Positions 28,492 through 37,466 of a DNA stretch of 64,000 bases are shown piece after piece. Location: assembly GCF_001425325.1 (NCBI RefSeq), contig NZ_LMEH01000002.1:1-64000 (forward strand), read 5' to 3'. Origin of the DNA: Leifsonia sp. Root1293 (GTDB lineage Bacteria; Actinomycetota; Actinomycetes; Actinomycetales; Microbacteriaceae). The stretch's first letter is position 1. Every line of letters begins with the position of its first letter. The position numbers were made by a program, and so were the translations under genes. Under the pieces are notes generated by a model. That model did no database searches. It saw only the letters and a program-made list of their open reading frames with translations, and had not been told where the DNA came from.

Positions 28492-29726
28492 GCCGATGCC
28501 TCCGTGTTCGCTGGTGCGGGATTCGCATCCGGATCCACCGACGGGACCGCGTAGATGTTCAACGGATCCGCCTGGTTGAGCCTGACGTCGCCGACGACGC
28601 GCTCCTTGTAGATGCGCGGATTGTGCGAGGTGATGGTGCGGGCGTTCCGCCAGTGCCTGTCGAGGGCCGGCTGCCGCCCGACACCCGACGAGCCCAGGGC
28701 ATCGAAGACCAGGGTCGACGCGGCCAGGGCGGCATCCGTCACACCGATCTGGGCCTCGTACACCGCGATGGCAGCGGCACGGGCGCTCGGGGTGGGGTCG
28801 ACACCGGCGTCGATCCGGTCCCAGACGGTGTCGAGCACAGCGGCGGCACGACCGACCGCCGCCTCCGCGACGAAGGCGAGCGCGGCGATGCGGCCGACCA
28901 CCTGCTGCACCTGGGCGTCGTCGCGGGGGCGCTCGGCCAGGCCATGGGGATAGGAACGTGCTCGGGCGGTCACTGCCGCGACGGCTTCGTCGCGCACGGC
29001 CCTGGTGATCGCGGCGAGGGCGGCGAGCAGCACGAGCTGGTACACGGCCTCCTGGGAGACGAAGCGATCGGTGAACGCCAGCACGTGCTCCTCGGCGATC
29101 GAGACGTCGCGGAGTCGCGTCGTGCCGCTGCCCGTGGCGCGCTGTCCGAACCCGTCCCAGTCGTCGACGAGCTCGACGCCGTGGGAGCGGGCGTCGACGA
29201 GCACCAGCCGCGCCGCGCCATCCTCGGCGAGCGCGAGCACGCCGATCCAGTCGGCGTAGATCGAGCCGGTGCTGTAGTACTTCACGCCGTTCAGCAGCAG
29301 GCGGCCGTCGACGCGTTCGAGTCTCGTCTCCCCGAGGATGCTGGTGGTTCCGAGCTCCGACCACGCGCCGCCGATGACGGCTCCGGCGCCGATCCGTCGG
29401 CGCCACTCCCGGTCTCGCTCGGTTCGCCCGACGAGGCGGTCCTCGACGAACGCGATGTGGTTGCGCCAGATCTGCGGCTGGTTGGAGTCGGCCGCACCGA
29501 GATCGACGAGCAGCTCGAAGAACTCCTCGATGCCCAGCCCCGCGCCCCCGTCCTCCACCGGGATGCGCAGGGCACCGAACCCGGCCTGGGCGAGCGCTGC
29601 AGTCTCGGCGTGCGGCCGCGTGCCGGCATGCTCGTGCTCGGTCGCCGTCGCTGCGATGCGGTCGAACACGGGCTCGAGCCTGCTGCGCGCCGCCGCCAGT
29701 GCGGAGACGGCGGTGGCGCTGCTCAC
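28488..29726 (-). CDS. SfnB/DszC-like acyl-CoA dehydrogenase family monooxygenase
   Basis: A 412-residue flavoprotein with the acyl-CoA dehydrogenase fold but the sequence style of SfnB, DszC and other flavin monooxygenases. Visible are GGAGLGIEEFFELLVDLGAAD near 71, LNGVKYYSTGSIYADW near 146 and a C-terminal LDRHWRNARTITSHNPRIYK. Such proteins oxidise small sulfur compounds with reduced flavin. It sits between the two LLM monooxygenases with GTGA and ATGA overlaps on both sides, so all three are made together. Confidence 0.87.
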   Translation of the reverse strand: MSSATAVSALAAARSRLEPVFDRIAATATEHEHAGTRPHAETAALAQAGFGALRIPVEDGGAGLGIEEFFELLVDLGAADSNQPQIWRNHIAFVEDRLVGRTERDREWRRRIGAGAVIGGAWSELGTTSILGETRLERVDGRLLLNGVKYYSTGSIYADWIGVLALAEDGAARLVLVDARSHGVELVDDWDGFGQRATGSGTTRLRDVSIAEEHVLAFTDRFVSQEAVYQLVLLAALAAITRAVRDEAVAAVTARARSYPHGLAERPRDDAQVQQVVGRIAALAFVAEAAVGRAAAVLDTVWDRIDAGVDPTPSARAAAIAVYEAQIGVTDAALAASTLVFDALGSSGVGRQPALDRHWRNARTITSHNPRIYKERVVGDVRLNQADPLNIYAVPSVDPDANPAPANTEASA

Positions 29727-31096
29727 GCCCCGACCTCGACCGGCGCGAAGGCACCGCGGTACCTCGCCGCCGGATGCCGGTCGTTCAGGCGCGGCTGGCC
29801 GAACAACCTGTCCCGGAGGGTCACTCCGTCGCCGTAGTCGCTCTGGGCCAGGCCGCGCTCGCGGAGAACGGGCAGGACCTTGTCGGCGAACTCCTCGAAT
29901 GACCCCGGGATGACCCAGTTGATGACGTTGATGCCGTCGACACCGGCCGCCTGCCATACCTCGAGCGCGTCGGCGATCTGCTCGGGGGTTCCGACGAGCC
30001 GCGTCGATCGGGAGATGAGCAGGGCGATGTCAGCGACGATCGGTTCCCTGTCGGTGATGGCCTTCGAGACCCATTCGCCGAAGCCCTTGGCGGTGTTGGT
30101 GTCGACGTCTCGCAGCGGCGTCTGGGGGTCGTAGACCCTGCCATCTGAGTCGACGAGGGCGGAGTGGGCGAGGTAGCCCTCGATGCTGATGTACTTCTCG
30201 TACTCCTCGGCCTTCGCGCGGGCCTCCTCCTCGGTGTCGCCGATGACGAAGGAGAGGCCCTGGAAGAACTTGATGTCCTCGCCCCGGCGTCCGAACTCCA
30301 CGGCGCGCGACCGGGTCGCCTCGATCTGCTGACGGGCCAGCTCGGGGCTCGGCGAGATGAGGAACACGGCCTCGGCATTGCGGGCGGCGAAGTCGCGCCC
30401 CGATGCACTCGATCCGGCCTGGTAGAGCACGGGAGTGCGCTGCGGCGACGGGGACGGCAGGTGCGGACCCTGCACCGAGTAGCGCTCCGACTCGTGGTTG
30501 ATCTTGTGGATCTTCGAGGAGTCGCCGTACACCCCGCGCTCACGGTCCTTCACGAGCGCCCCGTCGTCCCACGAGCCCTCCCAGAGCTTGTAGGTGACGT
30601 CGACGTACTCCTCGGCCCACGCGTAGCGTTCGGCGTGATCGGTCAGACGCGGGTGACCGAAGTTGCGTGCCCCGTTGTCCTGCAGGCCGGTGACGATGTT
30701 CCAGGCGATACGGCCGTTCGAGATGTGGTCGAGGGTGGAGACCTGCCTGGCGAACTGATACGGATGACTCTGGGCCACGTTGGAGGTGAGCGCGAGTCCG
30801 ATCCTCTCGGTGTGCACGGCGAGCGCAGCCACGAGCGGGATGGGGTCGTTCGACGGGATCTGCAGCCCCTCGCGGATGTACACGTCGAAATCGGCGTCCG
30901 CGTCGCCGTAGACGCCGGTCACGTCGGCGAAGAACAGGGCGTCGAACTTGGCGGCCTCGAGCTTCTTGGCCATGTCGATCCACAGCCTGACGTCGTTGAA
31001 GTCGACCTGACCCGCGTCGGGGCGTCGCCACTGGCCGTGGTGGATGTGGGAGTTCGTGTTCATCACGAAGGCGTTGAAGTGCAGCGGCGTGGTCAT
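29723..31096 (-). CDS. LLM-class flavin monooxygenase, NtaA/SnaA/DszA type (copy B)
   Basis: A 457-residue paralogue of the 27070-28491 enzyme. Key segments are DALFFADVTGVYGDAD, NGRIAWNIVTGLQDNGARNFG and PSPSPQRTPVLYQAGSSASG. The FMN-dependent oxygenase role is inferred from family. The start overlaps the stop of the ABC ATPase (ATGA), tying substrate import to its oxidation. It lacks a neighbouring flavin reductase. Confidence 0.9.
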   Translation of the reverse strand: MTTPLHFNAFVMNTNSHIHHGQWRRPDAGQVDFNDVRLWIDMAKKLEAAKFDALFFADVTGVYGDADADFDVYIREGLQIPSNDPIPLVAALAVHTERIGLALTSNVAQSHPYQFARQVSTLDHISNGRIAWNIVTGLQDNGARNFGHPRLTDHAERYAWAEEYVDVTYKLWEGSWDDGALVKDRERGVYGDSSKIHKINHESERYSVQGPHLPSPSPQRTPVLYQAGSSASGRDFAARNAEAVFLISPSPELARQQIEATRSRAVEFGRRGEDIKFFQGLSFVIGDTEEEARAKAEEYEKYISIEGYLAHSALVDSDGRVYDPQTPLRDVDTNTAKGFGEWVSKAITDREPIVADIALLISRSTRLVGTPEQIADALEVWQAAGVDGINVINWVIPGSFEEFADKVLPVLRERGLAQSDYGDGVTLRDRLFGQPRLNDRHPAARYRGAFAPVEVGA

Positions 31097-32811
31097 GAGG
31101 TCTGCTCCTGGGCGGGTCGGGGATCGAAGACGGGGATGGATGCGATGAGCTCGCGGGTGTACGGCTCCTGCGGACGGTGGAAGATCTCGTCAGGCGTGCC
31201 GGACTCGACCACGACGCCGTCCTTCATGACGAGCACACGGTGACTCAGGTGCGCGATGACACCGAGGTCGTGCGAGATGAAGAGGTAGCTCAGACCGTGC
31301 TGGCGCTGCAGCACGACCAGCAGGTCGAGGATCTGAGCCTGGATCGTCACGTCGAGGGCCGAGACCGCCTCGTCGAGCACGATGATGTCGGGTGCTTCGG
31401 CCAGGGCCCTGGCGATGGCGATCCGCTGGCGCTGACCTCCGGAGAGCCGCAGGGGGAAACGCCGCAGCACGGCGTGCGGCAGGCCGACCTGGTCGAGCAG
31501 TTCCCGGATGCGCCCCGCACGGGCCGACGCGCTGGGGAAGGCGTTGCGCTCCAGCGCGTCGAGCAGGATGCGCTCCACGTTCCAGCGCGGGTCGAAGCTC
31601 GACAGCGGGTCCTGGGAGACGACGGAGATGCGCGAACGCAGCCCGCGGCGCTTGGACTCCGACAGGCTCGACCACGGCTGACCGAGCAGGGTCACCGTGC
31701 CGGCGTCGGCCTGCTCCAAAGCCAAGGCGACGCGTCCTGTCGTGCTCTTCCCGGAGCCGGACTCACCGACGATGCCGAGGGTCTCCCCGCGGTGGAGGTC
31801 GAACGACACGGAGTCGACGGCGGTCGTCACCGAGCCGTCGGACGACCTGAACCGTTTGGTGACGTCGCGGGCGGAGAGCACGACCTCGTCCAGGACCACG
31901 GCGGCCGGCGGCGCCTCGGCGAGCAGGGCTGCCCCTGCCGGGCTGAGTGCACCGCCCCGCGTCTCCTCCCCGGGCACGGCGGCGATGAGCGCTCGGGTGT
32001 ACTCCTCGCGCGGCGAGGCCAGCAGTTCTGCCGCAGCACCCTGCTCCACCACCCTGCCGTCCTTCATCACGAGGATGTGATCGGCCAGCTGCGCGACCAC
32101 GGAGAGGTCGTGACTGATGAGGATGATCGACGCCCCACGGCGCTTGGACTCCTCCAGCAGCGCGAGCACCTGGGCCTGCACGGTGACGTCGAGCGCCGTC
32201 GTCGGTTCGTCGGCGATGACGACATCCGGGTCCAGGGCGAGGGCCGAGGCGATCAGGGCCCGCTGGCGGAGCCCGCCCGAGAGCTGGTCCGGTCGTTGCC
32301 GGGCGCGCAGCTCCGGTCTCGGAACGCCCACGGCACTCAGCAGCTCGATGACCTTCCGCGTGCGCGCTGCGGCGTCGCCCCAGCCGTGCAGCCGCAGGCT
32401 CTCGGCGATCTCGGCGCCGACGGGTCGGAGCGGGTCGAGGGACACGAGGGCGTCCTGGAGGATGAAGCCGACCTCCTTGCCCCGGATGGCCTGCCACTGC
32501 CGGTCGGACAGACCGGCCACGTCGCGGTCGTGCAGCGAGAGCTCGCCGGCCGAGACGCGCGCGCCCCGGCCGGTCAGGCCGACCACCGTGCGTGCGGTGA
32601 CCGACTTGCCCGACCCGGATTCGCCGACGATGGCGACGCACTGGCCCGGATGCAGGTCGAAGGACACGTCCTGCACGATGGGCCGCAGTCCCGCTGTGGT
32701 CTGGAACGCGACGGAGAGGTCGCGCACCCGCAACCGCGGCCGGAAACCGGCCAGGTTGTCGATCTCGGCCGCGAGGTCTGCGCCCGCGGCATCCGTGGTG
32801 ATGGCACTCAT
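31093..32811 (-). CDS. fused peptide-type ABC transporter ATPase (DppD-DppF)
   Basis: A 572-residue protein holding two complete ABC domains. Each has Walker A GESGSGKS (about 63 and 352), a signature (LSGGLRQRALIASALAL and LSGGQRQRIAIARALAE) and Walker B (VVIADEPTTALD and IIVLDEAVSALD). It energises the adjacent DppB/DppC-like permeases. I use the ATG at 32811, which overlaps the permease stop (TGATG); a GTG one codon upstream is equally open. Confidence 0.93.
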   Translation of the reverse strand: MSAITTDAAGADLAAEIDNLAGFRPRLRVRDLSVAFQTTAGLRPIVQDVSFDLHPGQCVAIVGESGSGKSVTARTVVGLTGRGARVSAGELSLHDRDVAGLSDRQWQAIRGKEVGFILQDALVSLDPLRPVGAEIAESLRLHGWGDAAARTRKVIELLSAVGVPRPELRARQRPDQLSGGLRQRALIASALALDPDVVIADEPTTALDVTVQAQVLALLEESKRRGASIILISHDLSVVAQLADHILVMKDGRVVEQGAAAELLASPREEYTRALIAAVPGEETRGGALSPAGAALLAEAPPAAVVLDEVVLSARDVTKRFRSSDGSVTTAVDSVSFDLHRGETLGIVGESGSGKSTTGRVALALEQADAGTVTLLGQPWSSLSESKRRGLRSRISVVSQDPLSSFDPRWNVERILLDALERNAFPSASARAGRIRELLDQVGLPHAVLRRFPLRLSGGQRQRIAIARALAEAPDIIVLDEAVSALDVTIQAQILDLLVVLQRQHGLSYLFISHDLGVIAHLSHRVLVMKDGVVVESGTPDEIFHRPQEPYTRELIASIPVFDPRPAQEQTS

Positions 32812-33671
32812 CACTTCTCACCCTTCTCGAGGAACGACTGGAGGTGACGGCCGAGCGTCGTCGTGGTCAGGGCGAGCACCACGATCACCAGGCCCGGGAT
32901 CACCGTCAGCCAGCCGGCGACGGTGATGTAACTGCGTCCGGCATCGAGCAGTGCTCCCCACTCCGGGGCCGGTGGCGCGATGCCGAGGCCGAGGAACGAG
33001 AGGCTCGACGCCCAGACGATCGACTGGCCGATGGAGAGCGCGAACACCGCAACGAGAGGCCGGAGCGAGTTCGGCAGGATGTGCTGGCGCAGGATCCGGC
33101 CCCCGGAATGCCCGAGAGCCACGGCGGCCTCGACATAGGGAGCGCCCTGGGCACTGAGGATCTGGCCGCGCACCATGCGCGCGTAGCCAGGAGCCGTACC
33201 GACTCCCACCGCCAGGATGAGGGTGAGGATCGACGGACCGAGCACGGCGATGAGCAGCAGGGAGAGCAGCAGCGCCGGGAAGGCGAACGCCACCTCGAGC
33301 AGCCACCCCACCGCTGCCCGCGTCGGCCTGTTGCCGAGCGCAGCCAGCGAGCCGAGGATGACGGCGAGGGTCAGGCTGACGAGCGCAGCCCCGATACCGA
33401 CGCCGAGCGACGCCGCCGTTCCGTAGATGACTCGCGAGTAGAGGTCGCGGCCGGACTCGTCGGTGCCGAACCAGTGGGCGGACGACGGCGGTGCGAGCGT
33501 GTCGGCCAGGTCCATGGCGAACGGCCCCTGCGTCGCGAGGAGAGCCGGCCACAGCGCTGCGACGGCGAACACGGCCGTGGCGGCGATGGCCGCGAACAGG
33601 TCCCAGGGCAGCTGCACCAGTCGAGCGGATGCCGCCGGTCGGGTCGAGGCCCCTGCGATGGTCGCGGTCAT
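32811..33671 (-). CDS. peptide-type ABC transporter permease (DppC-like)
   Basis: A 286-residue inner-membrane permease with about six helices. HWFGTDESGRDLYSRVIYG near 68 and the EAAVALGHSGGRILRQHILPN coupling loop are classic DppC features. It pairs with the DppB-like permease encoded just upstream (ATGA overlap) and the fused ATPase downstream. The longer frame before 33671 only reads the upstream gene. Confidence 0.92.
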   Translation of the reverse strand: MTATIAGASTRPAASARLVQLPWDLFAAIAATAVFAVAALWPALLATQGPFAMDLADTLAPPSSAHWFGTDESGRDLYSRVIYGTAASLGVGIGAALVSLTLAVILGSLAALGNRPTRAAVGWLLEVAFAFPALLLSLLLIAVLGPSILTLILAVGVGTAPGYARMVRGQILSAQGAPYVEAAVALGHSGGRILRQHILPNSLRPLVAVFALSIGQSIVWASSLSFLGLGIAPPAPEWGALLDAGRSYITVAGWLTVIPGLVIVVLALTTTTLGRHLQSFLEKGEK

Positions 33672-34687
33672 GCCGTCCTCCTCAGACGCGGGTCGATGAT
33701 GGCGTAGGCGATGTCGACGAGAAGGTTCGCCAGCACGTAGAAGGCTGCGATGAGCATGACGATCCCGATGACGACGGGCATGTCCTGGCTGCTCACGGCC
33801 GTGACCAGGACCTGACCGATTCCGGGGCGTGCGAACACGGCCTCGACCACGACGGCTCCCGAGATGGTGGCGCCGAGCGCCCAGCCCGACAGGGTGACCG
33901 CTGGAAGGACGGCGTGCCGCAGCACGTGGCGCAGCCGGATCGCGACGTCGCCCATCCCCCGCATCCGTGCCGTCAGGACGAAGGGAGAGTCCAGGGCCCG
34001 CTCGAACTCCGTGCGCGTCGCCTGGCCGAGGAACCCGGCCAACGGGATCGCGAGGGTCAGGGCGGGAAGCACCAGCCCGACGGGCCCGGAACCTCCGATC
34101 ACCGGGAACCACCCCAGCGACAGCGCGAACACCAGCAGCAGGATGATCCCGAGCCAGTAGTGCGGCAGCCCTGCGGCCACGGTGTCGAAGAACCCGCCGA
34201 TGGCGCGAGACGCCCCGCCCCTGCCGGCCGTGAGGGTCACCCAGACCACCATGATGATCCAGGCGAAGACGAGGGCGGTGAGAGTGAGCACGATGGTCGC
34301 GCCCAGCTGGTCGGCGATGATCGCGATGACCGGGCGGTGCTGCTGGTATGAGTTGCCGAGATCGCCGAGCACGAGACCGCGCAGGTAGGCGAAGTACTGC
34401 ACGACGAGCGGGTCGTGCAGGTGGTACTCGGCGTTGATCGGCGCGAGCTCCTCGGGAGTGCGGGCGACGGCCTGTCCGGCTCGGATGTTGAGGATCACCG
34501 TGGCCCTGTCGCCCGGAAGCGACGCCTGGGCGAAGAAGGCGGCGGTGGCGGCGCCGAACAGGACGAGCGCGGCGCCCACCACCTTGCCGATCACGAGCCG
34601 CGGTGCTCCCCGCCCCCTGCGCGGAGCGCCGGACCCGAGGAGGACGCCCGTCTCGGCATCCGTCTCACTGAACGAAGTACGCGTCAT
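33668..34687 (-). CDS. peptide-type ABC transporter permease (DppB-like)
   Basis: A 339-residue permease. The first helix is at about 34-55; YFAYLRGLVLGDLGNSYQ and the loop LTARMRGMGDVAIRLRHVLRHAVLPA are typical for DppB. The N-terminal 30 residues are an unusual Arg/Gly-rich extension. Its start lies inside the last codons of the binding-protein gene (23-nt overlap), so translation is coupled. Confidence 0.92.
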   Translation of the reverse strand: MTRTSFSETDAETGVLLGSGAPRRGRGAPRLVIGKVVGAALVLFGAATAAFFAQASLPGDRATVILNIRAGQAVARTPEELAPINAEYHLHDPLVVQYFAYLRGLVLGDLGNSYQQHRPVIAIIADQLGATIVLTLTALVFAWIIMVVWVTLTAGRGGASRAIGGFFDTVAAGLPHYWLGIILLLVFALSLGWFPVIGGSGPVGLVLPALTLAIPLAGFLGQATRTEFERALDSPFVLTARMRGMGDVAIRLRHVLRHAVLPAVTLSGWALGATISGAVVVEAVFARPGIGQVLVTAVSSQDMPVVIGIVMLIAAFYVLANLLVDIAYAIIDPRLRRTA

Positions 34688-36311
34688 AGAACGTCGGTCC
34701 TCCCTGTGCGTGCTCCTGCCAGACGCCTTTGAGCTTCGGCGAGACGGCCAGCGTCGAGAGCCTGTCGTAGACGCCGATGGCGAGGGCGTGCTCGGCGATG
34801 TACTCCTGTGCCTGCTCGTACAGCGCGTTCTGCGTATCGAGGTCCGGCTCCGAGTTGGCCTTCAGGATGAGAGCCTGCAGCTCGGGGTAGTCGGTGAAAG
34901 AGGCGTTCCAGTTGTTCGGGTTCCCGCCGGAGCCGGCACCCCAGTTGATCTGCAGGATGCCGCTGGTGACGGCCGTCCAGTATCCGGGGTAGATGTCGCG
35001 CTCGTCGGGCTTGCTGTAGGCGCCGGAGAACGCCTCGGCCTGGGGCACGGGGATGAGGTCGACCTTGAAGCCGGACTCCTTGGCCTGCTCCTGCACTCCC
35101 TGCAGGATCGAGACGCCGTCGGCCGTGATGATCGAACCCGTGAAGTAGGGCAGCGTCACCTCGAGGGTCTCGCCGTCCTTGGTGCGGTAGCCGTCGGAGT
35201 CCGTACCGGTCCATCCGGCGTCGTCGAGCAGGTTCGATGCCTTGTCGAGGTCCTGGGTGTACCAGTCCGCGGCCTTCTGGCTGTAACCCGGCGTGGTCTG
35301 GCTGACCCCGCCGTTGCCCTCGTAGGGGATCACGCCGCGGCCGATCGACTCGACGATCTCCTTGCGATCGACGGCGTAGGCGAACGCCTGGCGCACCGCT
35401 TCGTCGGTGAACGGACCCTGCGCTGTATTGAAGGTGAGCACCTGCGGGCGCCCCGGGGTGACGTACTTCTCGAGGGTGAATCCGGCGTCGCCGGTCGGCT
35501 TCCACTGCACTGCCGGAACGTCGTAGACGGCGTCGAGCTCACCGCTCTTCAGAGCCGCCACGCGTGTCGTCGCATCGGCGATGAACTTCCACTCCACCTC
35601 GTCGACCAGTGCCGGACCCGTGTGCTCCGCGTTGGCCGGGGGCGAGGTGTAGTCGTCGTTGCGCTTCAGCACGATCTCCTGGCCGCGGTCCCAGTGATCC
35701 ACGGTGAAGGCTCCGGTGCCGATCGGCGCCGCGCAGTTCTCCTCCGCGGTGCGCTCGGTCAGTGCCTTCTGGGACTGGATGCCGAAGTATCCCTGGGTGA
35801 GGTTGTCGGCCAGACGCGGATACGGCTGGGTCAGGTCGATCTGCACGGTGAGGTCGTCGACGGCCTCGGCTCCCTCGTAATACCCGCCGAGCCAGGCGAG
35901 CGCGGTGCTGTTCCCGCCGCCGTTCACCCAGTAGTCGAAGTTGTAGGCCACGACCTCAGCGGTCAGGTCGCTGCCGTCGGTGAACTTCACGTCGGGCTTG
36001 AGGTCGAACGTCCAGTGCAGGCCGTCGTCGGAGACGGACCACTTCTCGGCCAGCCACGGCACCACCTGATGGTCCTCGTCGAGGGAGACCAGACTGTCGA
36101 GCACGTTGTAGCTGAGGTACGCCTGCTCGATCCACCCGCCGAAGACGCAGGCCGGTTCCTGCTGGTGGCCGTAGACGATCGTGCCGCCCTCGAGGGGTTG
36201 GGCGTCTGCGGCCGGCGTCGTGGCGGTGTTCGCTGCGCAGCCGGAGAGGGCGATGGCAGCCGTCACGGCGACGGCCACCACTGGCGCGAGGATGATGCGG
36301 GTCTTGGTCAT
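34665..36311 (-). CDS. ABC transporter substrate-binding lipoprotein, family 5
   Basis: A 548-residue extracellular binding protein. The signal ends in lipobox LSGC (Cys25), and the SBP_bac_5 core is clear (GTIVYGHQQEPACVFGG, WTFDLKPDVKFTDGSDLTA, AVRQAFAYAVDRKEI). It is the first gene of a seven-gene coupled operon that continues through two permeases, the fused ATPase and three flavin oxidoreductases. Family 5 proteins bind peptides, nickel, opines and sulfur compounds; the downstream enzymes suggest an organosulfur or aminopolycarboxylate ligand. The start is an ATG with a weak GGAG site about 10 nt upstream. Confidence 0.9.
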   Translation of the reverse strand: MTKTRIILAPVVAVAVTAAIALSGCAANTATTPAADAQPLEGGTIVYGHQQEPACVFGGWIEQAYLSYNVLDSLVSLDEDHQVVPWLAEKWSVSDDGLHWTFDLKPDVKFTDGSDLTAEVVAYNFDYWVNGGGNSTALAWLGGYYEGAEAVDDLTVQIDLTQPYPRLADNLTQGYFGIQSQKALTERTAEENCAAPIGTGAFTVDHWDRGQEIVLKRNDDYTSPPANAEHTGPALVDEVEWKFIADATTRVAALKSGELDAVYDVPAVQWKPTGDAGFTLEKYVTPGRPQVLTFNTAQGPFTDEAVRQAFAYAVDRKEIVESIGRGVIPYEGNGGVSQTTPGYSQKAADWYTQDLDKASNLLDDAGWTGTDSDGYRTKDGETLEVTLPYFTGSIITADGVSILQGVQEQAKESGFKVDLIPVPQAEAFSGAYSKPDERDIYPGYWTAVTSGILQINWGAGSGGNPNNWNASFTDYPELQALILKANSEPDLDTQNALYEQAQEYIAEHALAIGVYDRLSTLAVSPKLKGVWQEHAQGGPTFYDAYFVQ

Positions 36312-36555
36312 GAGGTGAGTGCTCCTGGGGAAGGGCCGGCCGAGTGGGCCGGTCCCTGTCGAGGTGCCGGACGGGATGCCGGTCGAAGTGCCGCAAGGTT
36401 ATGGAGCATGTCGGGCAGAAGGGGAGTCCAATGTGACGGGCGGCGTAAGAGTGCTTCACATGGCGAAAACTTTCCCGCGGGGCCACCCGATGCGCTATGG
36501 AGTGCCCGTTCGAGCGGCGATCACGCGGTGACTGCGACGCTCTAGGCTGGGTGCC
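36312..36555. other. divergent intergenic region of the sulfur-type operon and HAD phosphatase
   Basis: No gene. TAGGCT (36543-36548) ends 7 nt before the HAD ATG and is its likely leaderless -10. GC-rich inverted segments near 36336-36352 (GGCCGGCC, GGGCCGG) could fold in the leader of the binding-protein mRNA. I looked for a SAM-type riboswitch and saw none. Confidence 0.5.
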
Positions 36556-37353
36556 ATGCACCGTCGTGACGAGATCGAATGCTGGCTGACCGACATGGAC
36601 GGCGTGCTCGTGCATGAGAACGAGCCCCTTCCCGGAGCCGCCGCCCTGCTGCAGCAGTGGCGCGATCAGGACGCCCCCTACCTCGTGCTCACGAACAACT
36701 CGATCTTCACGCCGCGCGACCTGAGCGCCCGGCTGCGCGCCTCGGGCCTGATCGTTCCCGAGGAGCGCATCTGGACCAGCGCTCTGGCCACGGCCGACTT
36801 CTGCGCCTCGCAGATCCCCGGCGGATCGGCGTTCGTGATCGGGGAGGCCGGCATCACCACGGCTCTCCACGAGGCCGGCTTCATCATGACCGAGACGGCG
36901 CCCGACTACGTCGTGGTGGGCGAGACCCGCAACTACTCCTTCGAGGCCATCACGAAGGCCATCAGGCTCATCGCCGCCGGATCACGCTTCATCGTGACGA
37001 ATCCGGATGCCACAGGCCCGAGTGCCGACGGGCCCCTGCCTGCGACGGGAGCCATCGCCGCCCTCATCACCAAGGCGACCGGGAAGGACCCGTACGTCGT
37101 CGGAAAGCCGAACCCGATGATGTTCCGTTCTGCCATGAACCGCATCGGCGCGCACTCCGAGAACACGGCGATGATCGGCGACCGCATGGACACCGACATC
37201 GTCGCCGGCATCGAGGCCGGCCTGCACACCATCCTCGTGATGACGGGCATCAGCGACGAGGCCGAGATCAACCGGTACCCGTTCCGGCCCGACGAGATCC
37301 TCAGCGGTGTGCACGAACTGGTCGAGAAGGAACCGTTCGAGACCGAGGTGTAG
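36556..37353 (+). CDS. HAD-IIA family phosphatase (NagD-like)
   Basis: A 265-residue hydrolase. HAD motif I is LTDMDGVL with nucleophile Asp13 and acid Asp15; motif II is YLVLTNNS; the lysine of GKPN and the MIGDRMDTDI motif complete the site. NagD-like enzymes dephosphorylate nucleotides or sugar phosphates. The ATG follows TAGGCT by 7 nt, a leaderless start. It is convergent with the LLM gene, with a repeat-derived hairpin between. Confidence 0.92.
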   Translation: MHRRDEIECWLTDMDGVLVHENEPLPGAAALLQQWRDQDAPYLVLTNNSIFTPRDLSARLRASGLIVPEERIWTSALATADFCASQIPGGSAFVIGEAGITTALHEAGFIMTETAPDYVVVGETRNYSFEAITKAIRLIAAGSRFIVTNPDATGPSADGPLPATGAIAALITKATGKDPYVVGKPNPMMFRSAMNRIGAHSENTAMIGDRMDTDIVAGIEAGLHTILVMTGISDEAEINRYPFRPDEILSGVHELVEKEPFETEV

Positions 37354-37391
37354 CGCGTCACGCTCGCTGAGGACCCGACGAAGTCGGCGTT

Positions 37392-37451
37392 CGAAGCGCG
37401 CCGGACGAGCCAACACCATGGGCGCTTCGGGCGGTCGCTCCGCTCGGCCCT
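37392..37451. terminator. hairpin between convergent genes, dispersed repeat copy 2
   Basis: CGAAGCGC (37392-37399) pairs with GCGCTTCG (37422-37429) around a 22-nt loop. From GCGCTTCGGGCGGTCGCT onward the sequence repeats that at 15798-15827 with single changes. Both copies lie between convergent genes. Confidence 0.55.
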
Positions 37452-37466
37452 CGGCGAGCGGGCGCC

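Noticed and set aside
36312-36420. SAM riboswitch before the sulfur-type operon
   Set aside because: No recognisable conserved core; only GC-rich local inverted segments.
34434-36545. Plus-strand 703-codon frame across the binding protein gene
   Set aside because: Shadow of the family 5 binding protein; Val/Gly/Arg-rich and without domains.
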